Source: Bemisia tabaci
Lineage: Eukaryota > Arthropoda > Insecta > Hemiptera > Aleyrodidae
Direction: 5' to 3'
Assembly: GCF_918797505.1 (NCBI RefSeq)
Contig: NC_092801.1
Location: 682,001 to 746,000 of the forward strand
DNA: 64,000 nucleotides
Numbering within the stretch: position 1 is the first letter of the stretch; every line of letters begins with the position of its first letter. This document shows positions 11,166 through 23,170 of this stretch, piece after piece. The notes under the pieces are model-generated. The model had not been told where the DNA came from. It saw only the letters and a list, made by a program, of their open reading frames with translations, and searched no databases. The position numbers and the translations under genes are program-made.

Positions 11166-12808
11166 AGCGGCTAAAATGCTTCTTAGGATCGTGTTCATAG
11201 TCGTTCATGTTTCTTGTCGTAGCTGTTATTTCAAAGGCAAGTCTCATCGACAAGTTATGGCTGTTATGTTGAAGTCGTGTCTATGCATGCTCTCCATTGA
11301 GCCACTAGAGAGGGTTCAAAAACCAAGCGCCGGTACACACGAGATGTGTCTAGAATTTTGCAAAGAAACCTAGATCCTTTTCCCCGACAAGTTGAACTAA
11401 AAGCTGCGTAAAATTTGGTGAGGTGACTTATCATAAAACTTTTCAGTTCTTATCCTTACTAATGTGGTCTGTTGCAGGGCCCACCTTGTTCATTAATCGG
11501 TTCTTTCCTAGAGAATTTATGGAGTCACTTTGCAACACTGAAGAAGAACTACATTTTTCCCCCTGGGAAACAAACGAACTCGGCAACATGTAAAAGGTCG
11601 ATTTCACTCAATTGAATGCATCTCACTCACCTCTCTTATAAAAGTGAGTTAAATACAAAGCCAAGAGGGTTTGAGTGCACTTCAGACGTTCGTAATTTCC
11701 TGAATGCATCCATTACAAGGCGAAAGCGCGTTTTAAACAAAGTATCGAGTATCGCAGAAAGTATGTAGTATTTAGGTACATTTCTTGGTAATGAACAGTT
11801 AGAATAGGTTCGAATTCAAGAATTTTACTGATCACTCCATCATCCGGATTTTTCAAACATGCAGATGGAGTCAACGGAATGCGTCTGCTTAAACGCAGGG
11901 GACAACAGCGCAAATTTTGCTGCAATATTTCCTTTCATGTTTCCTTTCAATGTTAAAGCTAGGCTAAAGAAAATTAAAAAGATGCGTACATTCCTCCATT
12001 GAAGTATAATCAAAAATTTCCGACCGTGTAACAATTTTTCATAAAAAAGTATGATGATTTCAACTACTTGTGCATATTCTGACTACTTTTGGCGCTAGTC
12101 AGACGTGGAATCACCAGTCCGAGGTGCGGTTGATTCAGCTACATTTTTTGCTGACTCGGCTATCCGCTGGATGTTGTAATCACCTTTTTGACTGGCCAGA
12201 AAATCGGCTAATAATATTATTGAACTTACCATACTTTTTTATGACCAAAATATATCCTTGAGATTAAATATCCGTGAATATTTTCGAACAGTGAAAAAAT
12301 TATCAAACAATTCCAAAAAAAACAACAACTGGCTTTTAACTTGTTTTCAGTCAAAAAATAAAATTTGAACGGAGTCTTGGAGCTTTGAGTTAGAGATGGT
12401 CATTTACCAACACGAGCTATCGATTTTTGAACAAATATTGAGCGACTAATCGAATGAAATTTTGTAAGAAAGCTCATACACAAGCATAATAAAGTCTGCT
12501 ATGCCTGATTTCATGAATTTCCACTTGCAATTTCTCTTTTATCTCTTAGTGATAATGAGATCTGTTTAAATTCATAGATTTAACTCCCAAACCATGTACT
12601 GCTGAGTGCAATCGGAATTTGCAAACCATTGTAATCTAGCTGTCTTATAAGACCCCAACAATGAGTGTGACAAGAGGTATTGAAAAAACTTGGTCGTTAG
12701 CTCTTTTCATAAATAAATTAGCATGTCCCTTAGCATCAATGATTAATTAAAAAGTCCGTGTTTTGCTATGTAAATAATGAAATGAATTTTTGTTTTTGTG
12801 TGTTTCAG
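11166..12808. other. No gene recognised
   Basis: A long unassigned stretch. All open frames are short and without motifs. The possible exon at 12809 follows. Confidence 0.6.
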
Positions 12809-12852
12809 TTCAACGGAAATGCAAAATGAACTCAATATCTAGCGATTGCACG
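12809..12852 (+). other. Exon-like segment with canonical splice sites
   Basis: A 44-base segment between a strong acceptor (TTTTTGTGTGTTTCAG) and a strong donor (GTGAGTCT). One frame is open (QRKCKMNSISSDCT). An internal ATG also gives nine codons ending in phase 0. Too short to assign; could be a 5' UTR or small internal exon of a plus-strand gene, or chance. Confidence 0.3.
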
Positions 12853-13074
12853 GTGAGTCTCAGGGTTACCTTTTCATGCATGACTCACATGCGCATGTTG
12901 ACAATGAAAGAACTCGTAGTGCGGTTTGCAACGTTGCGGATCTCCTTCATTTCATTACTTTCACGTATTCAGAAAACTACTTTTAAATCAGACCTTGAAA
13001 GTTTCCGCTTGATTTTTTTTTTTTATCCACGCATATTAAGATCATTCTATAAAAGCCATGATGTTGGTTCCCAC

Positions 13075-13967
13075 CGGGGCCGGATTAAGGGGGTGGCCAC
13101 ATGGGCCGCGGCCCATGGCGGCAAATCTAAGGGGCGGCAAAAATTTGCAATTTTTTAAAGTGTAGGTATAAAAAACAATCGGATTTATAAAAACAAAACT
13201 ACAAACGAGAAAAGGCGACAAAATCTCTTATTTCCTGAGAGTATAGTAATTTCTAATTTTGTCGTCTCTTAGTGATACAAGAGACAGCACCCTCAATTAG
13301 TCGATTTACGAGAGAAACCAAACACGCAAGTTGGCCTAGAACCCAACTAGAGACTTAGAGAGAAATGATAACGAGGACTTGAGATGAAAAGGAGACGCGC
13401 CCTAGGCGCGGCGATCGGCATGTAACACATATTAGCGCCTACAAGACTACCCGAATACTTCATGCATTGCATCAAACACAGTGCGGTCATTGCGGTCAGC
13501 GTGAAACGGATAGCGCCCACAAAAATGCATGACTACTTCACGCATTGCGCCAAACACAGTGCGGTCAGCGTGAAACGCATAGCGCCTACAAGACTGCGTG
13601 AATACTTCACGCATTGCGTCCAACACGGTGCGGTCTACGCGGCGCGGCGGCGGAAGTTAAAATCATTAAACCACATTTATGTTTGTTCTTTCATAATTTT
13701 TTTGTTAATTTCTTATGAATGGAAGGCCTTGTCCACACAGAGATAGGTTTATGGAACTTAACTTTCGCGCTAAGTTTCGTGAACTTTTGCTAGTAGTGTT
13801 GACAGGGCTTTCCCAAAAGATGTGTTCAGCACGAGCAAATGCGTCTTATGCACCCCATTTCCGCTGGCACGTTCATTTGATGGTTTTAATCGAGTTTCAA
13901 AACGAATGAGAAGGGGGCGGCAAAATATAGGCGGCCCATGGGCGGCTAGTAGGTGAATCCGGCGCTG
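13075..13967. mobile_element. hAT-like element H, copy 1
   Basis: Ends CGGGGCCGGATT and GAATCCGGCGCTG. Perfect 8-bp duplication GTTCCCAC at 13067-13074 and 13968-13975. The interior has three direct repeats of about 65 bases (CTTCACGCATTGCG, CACAGTGCGGTCAGCGTG). No transposase. Confidence 0.9.
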
Positions 13968-13975
13968 GTTCCCAC

Positions 13976-14430
13976 CTCTGAAAAAAACAAGATAGAAATG
14001 CGTGGATTATGAAACACAGGAAACGATGTACGCATTCCTCCAATTTCACCATTGAAATATTTTTCATGTAACTATGATGTACATGACCAGGAGGCACGCC
14101 CCCTGACCGCTTCGAGGTGCAGCCTCCAAAGCGCTTCGCGCCTTAGGCGTTATACGTCTCACGTTACTCTTGTGATTTCATAGAGTATAATTTAGAAATA
14201 GATAAGCAAGACACGGTGGAATTTTTATTTTAAACTAAGACTAAAAATAAACCCGAAGAGGCTTTCTCCCGTCAGAAGTAACGCGAGAAAGTTTTCAGGT
14301 ACCTCCATGAAAGTCAACCTTCCGACAGAACAGCATCTCATCATTCCGTCATCATTCGCCCCGGCGCACCCCTCTCCTATCTCTCCTCTTCTAAGCCTCC
14401 CTCCTCATTCAACCCCGCGAGACCACCCTT
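13976..14430. other. No gene recognised
   Basis: Includes a CT-rich tract at about 14360-14410. Confidence 0.6.
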
Positions 14431-14682
14431 CTGCCATGCTAAGGAAGAACACCGTGTGAGTCTTCAGACGTTGCCAAGTTTCCTTCGATAAAAACGAATT
14501 TCCCGGAAAAATTGCAAATATTATTTTCCAAAATTTTTAGAAAATTTTGTACGCAATTTAATCTAAAATGTCTGAAAATTTCAAGGAAAAATGTGCACGG
14601 ATGTTATAAAAAATACAGGATCTATCCAGAGAAATTTAGCAACTCTTGAATGTTCATACGGCATTCTTCCTTAGCACGACAG
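14431..14682. mobile_element. MITE A, copy 3
   Basis: CTGCCATGCTAAGG to CTTAGCACGACAG; flanks CCTT / ACTT. MITE D2 follows within 14 bases. Confidence 0.9.
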
Positions 14683-14695
14683 ACTTCGTCTCATC

Positions 14696-15019
14696 TAGAG
14701 TCCCTTTATACTGAGAGTCAAGACAATTTGAATCCATTTCTGATTGGTTCCCGTATTTTAGGCCCCCACAGCGTCACAAACGGGAATAAAGATTACATTT
14801 TTACCGATTGCAAAGATTATGATCTGGAATGAACCAGGGAATTACGGGTTCGGCAAGGAACAAACGGAATGAAAGGAGGAACCAGGAGGAACGGAGAAAG
14901 GAATTTGAGAATGGGCCGATCAAAGATTACGAAAAACGTTCAATTTCTGTAATCTTTATTCCCGTTTGTGACATCCATGAGCCGAATCGTCTTGACTCTC
15001 AGTATAAAGGGACTCTATA
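14696..15019 (+). mobile_element. hAT-like MITE D, copy 2
   Basis: Ends TAGAGTCCCTTTATACTG / CAGTATAAAGGGACTCTA, with duplication GTCTCATC at 14688-14695 and 15020-15027 (two extra bases TA at the right end). Confidence 0.9.
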
Positions 15020-15056
15020 GTCTCATCTCGCGACATTAGCCCCGAGTCATCAGCCG

Positions 15057-15200
15057 GGAGTTGGCAACATTGCTTTCTCTTCATTTAAACCCATGGAAAT
15101 GAATCGATCCTCGCGGGGGTCAGATGCTCCGATTAGAATCGATTGTTTGACACAGGTTTAAACGTGGAGAAAACAATGTTACCAACTTGCTGGATCCGCC
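15057..15200. mobile_element. MITE Z, copy 2
   Basis: GTTGGCAACATTG at left and AACTTGCTGGATCCGCC at right; ends are diverged from Z copy 1. Confidence 0.65.
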
Positions 15201-15523
15201 TCTGTCGCTGGTTCGAGCGTGCGCTCTTGGAGAAATTAACTGAATGATAAACCGGAAGTCGATAACACTAATGAGATTTGGGTGCTCCGTGGTAGCCAAC
15301 ATGTTTCCGTTAATTTCTTTTTCGAGTTTGTTCGGTTGGTGGAAGTGGATTCCGTGTCACGTGACCCGCGAACATGACGCGGAAAAGCTGATGCACGTCA
15401 ACTATCATCGCATTTTTCTCCCATTTTTTTCCCTCATCGCGTCACTCTTAGTTTGTTCATCATCTTTAGAAAGTAGTTTTGGTCGATTTTGTCAGGAAAA
15501 AATCAAACAGATGGAAAGGTAAC
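15201..15523. other. No gene recognised
   Basis: A 92-codon open frame (15244-15522, plus) has hydrophobic stretches but no recognisable family. Confidence 0.5.
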
Positions 15524-15974
15524 TTTTAAGGTAATTCGACGGACGTCATTTTTTGTGTCAGAGCGACGTGCGATATATCGAATCGATTCGTTCCATAATT
15601 TCTGCTACTTGTCATTTTTCTCGACTTTTGAGATAGCACTTCTGTTGTCATGAGACTAAAGAATTAATGTACCAAATTTGACAAAGAAATTCAACGTAAT
15701 GACGGCAGAGTTTTTTAAGAGGAAAAATATAGCATTCGATACTGATATCGAAACTGCTCTTGAATGCTATATATTTTTCCTCTTCCCTGCCGTTATTACG
15801 ATGAATTTTTTTGTCAAATTTGGTACATTAATTCTTTAGTCTCATGACAACAGTAGTGCGATCTCAAAATTTGAGACAAATGATGAGTACCTAGCTGAGA
15901 AATGGAGCCAACTGATGCGATACATCGCATGTCCTTCTGACACAAAATATGGCGTCCATCGAATCACCTTAAAA
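15524..15974. mobile_element. MITE T, copy 2
   Basis: Ends TTTTAAGGTAATTCGACGGA / TCCATCGAATCACCTTAAAA. Most of the element folds on itself; the centre is GATACTGATATCGAAA. Confidence 0.85.
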
Positions 15975-16393
15975 CATTTCACGAGAGCAACGTCATGTTA
16001 TCAGTTTGTGCTTGAGTGCTGCGAAAGAGACTTGCGACTCATGCTGGAAATTAATTCAACCGTGATACTATTTGTGAATCACTGTTGCGCGTGTTGCCTA
16101 CACAATGAATGACGGGCGTTTTATGAGTTCCAAGTTTAAAGGATCATCTGTTCTTGTAATGTTTCGTTGTATCAGCAAATCAATCAGTATTCAATTTAAT
16201 TCCTTGAAAACTTCCTTGACTTTTCTACTCTTCCAGCAGAATATTCTGTAAAAATTTCGTGGCTTGCTTTTCTTCGAAAAAATCCAGTCGCAGCGGAAAC
16301 CTTGAAATTTGAATCACCGCAATGGAGGAACGTGGTCTCGTTTTTTGGTCATGGAAGTGCTTTCTGTGTCTCTCGTGTGCAACACACCCAATA
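15975..16393. other. No gene recognised
   Basis: Unassigned. Confidence 0.6.
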
Positions 16394-16874
16394 CTGCCGT
16401 GCTAGGGAAGAACGCCGTATGAACATTCAAGAGTTGCCATATTTCCATTGATAAAACATGTATTTTTTGACGACATCCATGCACATTTTTCTATGAAATT
16501 TTCAGATATTTTGGATCAAAGTGCGTACAAAATTGTCTGACAATTTTGAGAAAAAGTATTCAAAATTTCCCTAGTAAACGAAAAAAAAAAAAAACACTAC
16601 GAAGTAGCCCGAACTGTAAGTAACAAGGTGGAGAAATGGTGCTGGGTCCAAACCATTTCTCTCCCCCATCAGTTTCGTACTGGTGCGCATTAGTGTTCAA
16701 AAAATTCATTTTTGACTCTAATTTTAATTTCTGGAATTTCTTGGCTTTGTTTCCCCGCGAAATGGTGTGGACCCAGCATCATGTCCTCACGTTGTCCCTA
16801 GTAAATTAGGTACGAATTGAAGGAAACTTGGCAACGTTTGAAGGCTCATACGGCGTTCTTCCTCAGCACGGCAG
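16394..16874. mobile_element. MITE A, copy 4, split by insertion BB
   Basis: CTGCCGTGCTAGGG to CTCAGCACGGCAG; flanks AATA / GATA. Its middle is interrupted at 16579-16794. Confidence 0.85.
16579..16794. mobile_element. Insertion BB inside MITE A4
   Basis: 216 bases flanked by an 11-bp duplication TCCCTAGTAAA (16568-16578, 16795-16805). Starts with 14 A. The right part (CTCCCCCATCAGTTT, AATGGTGTGGACCCAG) recurs at 33185-33330. The class is unclear: duplication size suggests target-primed insertion, but oligo-A is at the wrong end for this strand. Confidence 0.7.
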
Positions 16875-17390
16875 GATACGAGTCTTCATTTCAGTGATGA
16901 TTTATAAAGATGCTGAGCCGGCAACGCCGCACTACAGGGCTTAACGAGAAAATCGAGCGGGCAAAGACTGGATGGCTAATTATCCCTGCGAGTAAACCCC
17001 GTCACCCCATTGCCGGAAAGCCCTGTCCCGACGCCGTCAAATCCCTGTCCAATCCCGAATTGAACGCACCATTTGGCGTTGGCGACCCATCCCGCTCTCC
17101 GGACGTGATCGCGAAAATAATGCACTGCCAATGCGATCATTCGCTGTCGCTCGCCGAATGGCGCCCCATTTGACCGGAACGTTTCCTCGCAGATCGGAGC
17201 GGGGCAGCGGGGCATCACTGTGACATTGTTAAATTAATTGAAGCGTTTCTTTTGAAAAGGCGCCAAGTCGGATTTTTTCCCAAATGGGAGTGCTGCACGC
17301 AAGAGATACAGCCGCGTGAAAAGGGTAGAATGGCACGTCTGAAATTCATTCCGCAGTGCGAAGTTTGCGTAGTTAGGAAAACACTGATTA
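16875..17390. other. GC-rich unassigned segment
   Basis: 16910-17215 is markedly CpG- and GC-rich compared with its neighbours. An 87-codon frame (16910-17173) has no recognisable domain. Confidence 0.5.
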
Positions 17391-17668
17391 AAAAAGGATT
17401 GGTAGAATTTACCATTCCTTTACGCTGTATTTCACACAGCGTCAATTCAGAGTCAATTCTGCCAGAAGAAAGACAGTATGTTGGAGTTTTTTGCCAACGT
17501 GCGTTAAAAATTCAGCACAAAGCTAAAGAAAGTTTTCAGTTTGTGCCAGAAGAAAGGTAAACGTTACTATATACTGGTACAGATAACCATTCCTCTGGGC
17601 AGAATAGAATTTGAATTCACTCTGTGTGAAAATCAGCGTAGAGGAATGGTAAAATCTATCATTTTTTT
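17391..17668. mobile_element. Putative MITE Y
   Basis: Inverted segments ATTTACCATTCCTTTACGCTG and CAGCGTAGAGGAATGGTAAA-like, with CACACAG/CTGTGTG inside. Single copy. Confidence 0.6.
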
Positions 17669-17915
17669 CAGTGGAAGCTGTCCATCGCTGCTGGTGCGAA
17701 CACAACAAGATTCTGAAGAGTGGAATGACATATTTAGAATAGATTATTCCGACATACCTTCACCTAATGCTTCTCATGTCAAAGTACGGAGAACGATAAC
17801 TGTTTTCCTACAGTTTACTTTTTTTTAGCGGTAATGTAGTTTTCTGAAGATCAATAATTGAAATTTGAAATATATTTAAATTTGTGAGTTCTTTCATCTC
17901 AACAGTGCCTCAATT

Positions 17916-18072
17916 TGGCGAATCCAGCGATTTGGCAACACCGGATTTCCTCCATTTAAACCTACGCTAAATAATCGATTCTTGTCGGATCACCTGGCCC
18001 CTCCAAGAATCGATAAATTTCCATAGGTTTAAATGGAGAAAAGGCAATGTTGCCAATTTGCTGGATCCGCCA
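17916..18072. mobile_element. MITE Z, copy 1
   Basis: Ends TGGCGAATCCAGCGATTTGG / AATTTGCTGGATCCGCCA, then CATTTAAACCTA / TAGGTTTAAATG. Confidence 0.8.
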
Positions 18073-18575
18073 ACGGAGCCGACTCCCCTAACCCTTAGAC
18101 ACCCTGTAGTTCCCCCTAGTAGACACCCGTAGACACCCTAGTAGATTAAAACAGGACTGTAACTTCTTGACAATGTTTCTTCGTTTTACGAACATGTTTT
18201 CATCGTCAAGCTAAAAAACTTCGGAAAAGTCCTGGGAAATTGGGCAGCGTGGATGATGAAGAAGCGTGTTTTTGTTGAGGTTCGGCGTCAAAACAAATCC
18301 AGACCCGGCGAGTGGAAAGTAAACATTGTTGAGGGACGTGGTCTGCCAACCAATATCCTCGCATTCGAAATCCAACACGAATCCACTCGGAAACGTTGAT
18401 TTTCCACGCGTTTCCGGTACATCAGTTCCCGGTCTCGTTCGCATCGTTCCCGGAAACTCCGAGAGCTCCAGGGAATTCCGTTAAAAGTTTCACTGGAACC
18501 GGGTTCAACGTAAATTTAGGAGAGCACTGAACATCGCTGTGAAAATATCTTAGGGGGGATTTTATTGAATCAAAA
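18073..18575. other. No convincing gene
   Basis: Short repeats of TAGACACCC at 18100-18140. A 77-codon minus frame (18444-18211) is unsupported. Confidence 0.55.
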
Positions 18576-18944
18576 CCCAGATAAGACATAATATTTTTAC
18601 AATATTGGGCAAATATTGTCAGTATTGTCGCAATATTTACACAGTACTGACAATATTTTGATAATATTTCAATCGAAATTATTTTTTTAAAAAATATTTA
18701 AAGAATCTTTATTTAGTATTTTTAAAAATATTAAGTTTACCCAAAATATTATGAAAATATTTTCACAGTATTGACACAGTATTTCACAGTATTTTAAAGT
18801 ATTGGCACAGTATTTATGCCAAAAGGAAATATGGTGTACACTTTTAACATTCGCTCAATATTTCACCAATAATGGCCCAATGTTTGCATAAATATCAAGA
18901 CAAAATTGTCTAAATATTGGCTAAATATTTCTGTCTTATCTGGG
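18576..18944. mobile_element. Element P, AATATT-rich core
   Basis: Ends CCCAGATAAGACA / TGTCTTATCTGGG are exact inverses. The core is many copies of CAGTATT / AATATT. No clear duplication. Confidence 0.75.
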
Positions 18945-18969
18945 AAGTGAACTTGCAAAATATTCGTGG

Positions 18970-19136
18970 CAGTGGTGTGGCCTGCTTTGCAATATTTCGA
19001 TTGATCTGCCATTTAAACCTATGGGACAGTATCGATAAACAGGGTGTTCGCAGCGAACACCTTATTAGTCGATCCTTTGCCACAGCCTCAAATGGAAAGA
19101 TATGATCGATAATCGATTATTCACACCTCGCCACTG
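18970..19136 (+). mobile_element. MITE E, copy 3
   Basis: CAGTGGTGTGGCC to CTCGCCACTG, with GTTCGCAGCGAACACC at the centre. Confidence 0.9.
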
Positions 19137-20048
19137 ATCTGTAGGATTTTTCTGAATACAACTTTGTTTTTTTCAATTTTGAAAAAAAAAGAAAAAAAAA
19201 TGTAGGGATTACAAATACACGGAGATACTTAAACCCTCTATCGTAAAATGTTATACTTTTTCGTAGCAACAGATTTTTGAGTTCTTTTCTTTAAAAAAAA
19301 TTTAAAAAAATTTTAAAAAAAATAAAAAAATAGATGAAAAAATAAATAAATAAATTCTCTTTGGCATGATATTACAAATTCTTATCTATGTTTTCTGTTT
19401 TGAAAAAATTATTACCAAAATTTTGACATTTTGAGTAAAACATTAGTACGGACTCTTTGTTTGTACGAAGCTACAACATAAATTTGTGTCCTCCATAATC
19501 CGACCTTCGATATGAATTCATGACATATATCGTTTCACCGGATAAGAAGAACATAAATTCATATTACCGTTTATTTCCCGCCTAAAATTAAAAAAATGAA
19601 AGTAACGATCCTCACATAAAGACACTGTTAGAAATATTGAAGTGAAACGCAAAGCTGGGAGTAATTGATAAATGTAATTAACGCATTGACATTCAACTGC
19701 GCTGTGACGCGGGACTCTCTGTAGTTTTTCTTCAGACGTACAATTATTTGAAAATGAGCATTAAAAAATAAAAGAAGACACTATAACCAAGTTCTTTTAA
19801 CAGAGAACGAGGGAACAAAAGAAAGGGGGAGAAGGAAGACAAGCCACAACCTAACAGTCATACTAAAATTAGCTTCGCTATATCTTCTGCTATGTATTAT
19901 TGAAACTAACGGCGTCTGAATACAACTATTCGTACTCAAGGGATGTCCGTATTGCATATGTAAATAATTGAAGGCGTTTTTCCATCGCTCATCCATGCGC
20001 AAAGCGTGGCTATGTTGTCTGACGCTTTAGGTCACTGATAATATATCA
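19137..20048. other. No gene recognised
   Basis: A-rich (19180-19350), unassigned. Confidence 0.6.
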
Positions 20049-20220
20049 CAGTAAAAGCTCGCTAAGTCGAACTACGAGACGGAAATGCCGCTTGAGTCGG
20101 ATTTTGTTCCGGTCCCTAGACACATTCATAAGTTAAGTGGAGAATCGGTCAAGACGAAATGCCGCTCAAGTCGAATTTTTTTTCGGTCCCCACACCATTC
20201 GACTCTCCGAACTTTCACTG
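20049..20220. mobile_element. Pogo/Tigger-like MITE Q
   Basis: Ends CAGTAAAAGCTCG / GAACTTTCACTG with AAGTCGAA motifs inside; TA follows the right end only. The inner segment GAAATGCCGCT occurs twice. Confidence 0.55.
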
Positions 20221-20257
20221 TATCCGAGTCACCAGACGACAGAAAAGCAAAGAGATC

Positions 20258-20345
20258 CTCCGCACTAAGAGAAGAACGCCGTATTAGCATTCTAGCATGG
20301 TCAAATAGGTATCATTGAATAAAATGTTTAGTTTTGTGAAAAGTT
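20258..20345 (+). mobile_element. MITE A, left-arm fragment
   Basis: CACTAAGAGAAGAACGCCGTAT and following bases match the A left arm; no right arm. Confidence 0.6.
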
Positions 20346-21137
20346 ATGAGCATTACTTTTTAAAATTTTCGTTAACATTAGAGTACATCTGAACAATACT
20401 TTCTGTAAAATGAAATAGAAAAAAATGTGAAAAAGGCATTTATTAGAAAAAATGTGAAAAAGACATTTATTAGAAATAATTATTTTTGGGAAAAGATATT
20501 TAATATTTCTAAAATTACTTCCTAATTTCTCTCAAAAAAAAAATATTGACAACCTAGCGACATAACGTAGCCACAAATTAATACAATTGTGAAGAGTACT
20601 TAAATCAACTAGGCTCCCAAGTTCACGATGTTTCCATTTTCGCTTTATTCAGTCGAGAGGCCAGAGTTTCATTTTTAAAATTAAAACTTGACTTGAAATT
20701 CAAAGAAATGTTAAAGTGCGCAAAGATAAACCATATCATTAAAATGTGAAGATGGAGCAAAAGGGATAAAAATTTAGCATTTATGAGACGTAAAATTCAG
20801 GTGATACAATATTTAGGTTATTCAAAAAAGCACTTTGGACCGTCGAGTACGTTGCCAAGTTGAGGCAAATAATTTTAATCCTTTGAAATGATATATTTCC
20901 AATGTAGTTATATTGAATTTTACGTGGGGTACTTTGAATCTTGTTTTCCAAAATGTTATACCAATGTTTCTTCAAATCTCCTTTAATTACGCTGTAAACA
21001 CCTATGAGGTCTCCTCTACAAACAAACTGTGTGAAGAAGAACTATGCATTCAGCCCTCAAGATCATTTATTTTCAAAATCGGCAGGGAATTCAAATAAAT
21101 GTACTATCCCTTTTTCCCACATGAGAACGAGTCAATT
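20346..21137. other. No gene recognised
   Basis: AT-rich. Two adjacent near-identical AAAATGTGAAAAAG units at about 20430-20470. Confidence 0.6.
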
Positions 21138-21704
21138 GGAAGTATTTCTGCCAAACGGAGCTATGTGCATTGAGACAAGAGCCGTGAAACCCATAAGAAT
21201 ATATGCATAACAGGGCTCACGTCATAATGTACAAGTCGCAGGCAAATGGTAAAATCAGGCATTTTGTAAAATGCCTAGGCAAATAGTCAAATATTCTAAC
21301 TGAGATTGAAATTCTGATTCTTTTCCTCATTTTAGACAAAATAATTAATTTCTCCTGTAAGAAAAACATTTTAGTAATTTGCATCACACAAAAGTATTTT
21401 AAACGATTTTCAGCTCCTAAACAGCACTTTGTCTCGAAATTTTCAGCATGTCATAAAATATAGAATTTTTAGAATTTCAACATTTAAAAATATGAGAGGA
21501 AATTGAAGAGAATGAGACAAAAAGAGTTCGCAGGTTTGATGAGTTATTTTACCAAAAATTTTGAAAACTCGTGAGCTTTTGCCATAATTCACAAAAATTT
21601 TGTAGACCGTCAAAATTTAACTATCTGCCTAGGCATTTGACAAAATGTCTGATTTCACTATTTGCCTGCGACATACGTAAGTTCCGTTTAGCCGAAATAT
21701 GTCC
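21138..21704. mobile_element. MITE C, copy 4, split by an insertion
   Basis: Left part GGAAGTATTTCTGCC to about 21231, right part GTTCCGTTTAGCC to 21704; flanks AATT / AACT. Confidence 0.8.
21235..21672. mobile_element. Inverted-repeat element inside MITE C4
   Basis: Ends GTCGCAGGCAAATGG / TATTTGCCTGCGAC, then ATCAGGCATTTTGT / CAAAATGTCTGAT. TAC lies on both sides within two bases, a possible 3-bp duplication. Confidence 0.7.
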
Positions 21705-21983
21705 AACTGTTGGAACGTGTATTCGCCTTTACCCTCGTTTCGATGCACAACTGATTAAGTCTACTATAACACAGGACTTTTATATGAAAAGAGCCAATTA
21801 AGAAGCGACTACATCCACGAAACTTGTGGTTTCGCCCAGTCTGGCGACGCAGCTCTCGGTTCTTTGCGCAGAGAACCGCGAGATTATCATGCAAATACCC
21901 GCCTCCGTGAGATTTACATAACCTCGTTTCATCTTTTCACGAGAAGATGGGAACATGAGCGTATCTCTATCAGATGCCGCGCT

Positions 21984-22242
21984 GCACAGTTGAGCGAACA
22001 TTAGGGAGAGACCGGACAAGGAATGTTTGACTCAAACCGCGAATTTTAATGTTTATTTTGTCGCAGTTTTAATTCTAAGGGGTGTTTCCTCAATGAGTTT
22101 TTTTCGCATGCAGGAGGTTAAAATAGAACTACCTTCAAACTCCCATGTTTACAAAAATCAATGTATGATTTTCCTCCTTTTCTCTCTCTTTTATTTAAGT
22201 ATTTACATCATGTCTGACATTCATTGACTTGTACCACTGTGC
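21984..22242. mobile_element. MITE X, copy 2
   Basis: GCACAGTTGAGCG...GAGACCGGACAA at left and CCACTGTGC at right. Confidence 0.7.
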
Positions 22243-22334
22243 GGCGCGCGCAGGGATGGCAAGAATCTCACCGAGGGGCTGTTTTCCGCGCACCCCCGAG
22301 ACCCCTTCGTGTCGGCATAAGTTTCCTGTCTATT

Positions 22335-22587
22335 CTGCCGTGCTAAGGAAGAACGCCGTATGAACATTCGGGAGATGCCAAATTTCCCCGAATAAAATGT
22401 TCATTTTTGAGGAAAGTTATGAATATTTTTCCATGAAATTTTCAGGAACATTAGGTGAGATTGCGAACAAAATTATGTGAAAAACCGGAAAGAATGTATT
22501 CATAAGTTTACCAGGAAATTCGTGTTTTATCAAAGGAAATTTAGCAACGCTTGAGGGTTCATACGGCGTTTTTCCTTAGCATGGCAG
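22335..22587. mobile_element. MITE A, copy 5
   Basis: CTGCCGTGCTAAGG to CCTTAGCATGGCAG, duplication TATT on both sides. Confidence 0.92.
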
Positions 22588-22591
22588 TATT

Positions 22592-23162
22592 TTAAATCAT
22601 TTCCGCGGTTCCCAACCGAACAGGTGTGGAGAAATCTCGCTTTCAAGCCTCGAGGATACAGTGTGACGCAGCAGGGAGAAATGTGCATTGGGGTGGAAAC
22701 TCAAAGTGTTCAGCACAGAGAATCGGTTGGGTGTAGAAAATATCGATTTTCAGTTTTCGATTCTCAACGCCTTCTAATACCCTGGAGGATGTTAAGTCAA
22801 AGGTTCAAACCAAAGTGTGCATTATTAAATTTGTTATACACGTTTGAAGCCAAGTTTAAAAGAACCGCAGATAGTCTGGAGTTTTTTTTTTTTTTTGGGG
22901 GGGGGGGGGGGAGAAAATGAGTTAGGTGTAGTTTCGAATTCAATTAGACGTCATTTTTTTCCGACCATTCAACGTTGACAGAAGCTATTTGGAACATTAA
23001 ATTTGTCTTCGAACTTTGTCCTTGACATTGGGTCTTACGATGGAGTGAAACTTCAATCTTCTTTTTCTAGGCTCCAATTTGATACAAATGGGTTTGTTTC
23101 TTTGAAAGTCGGCCGAATACAGTTTTTCCAGCAAATATAGAAAAGAATAACCAATTGGAGTA
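22592..23162. other. No gene; T-run/G-run junction at about 22881-22911
   Basis: Seventeen T followed by thirteen or so G; otherwise unassigned. Confidence 0.6.
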
Positions 23163-23170
23163 GAGAGTAT

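Noticed and set aside
16910..17173. GC-rich 87-codon open frame as a gene
   Set aside because: No motif, no splice or start context; opposite strand is equally open.
22881..22911. T-run/G-run junction as a biological signal
   Set aside because: Homopolymers of this kind recur (40096-40113, 44107-44133, 63886-63916) and may be length errors; nothing else supports a function.
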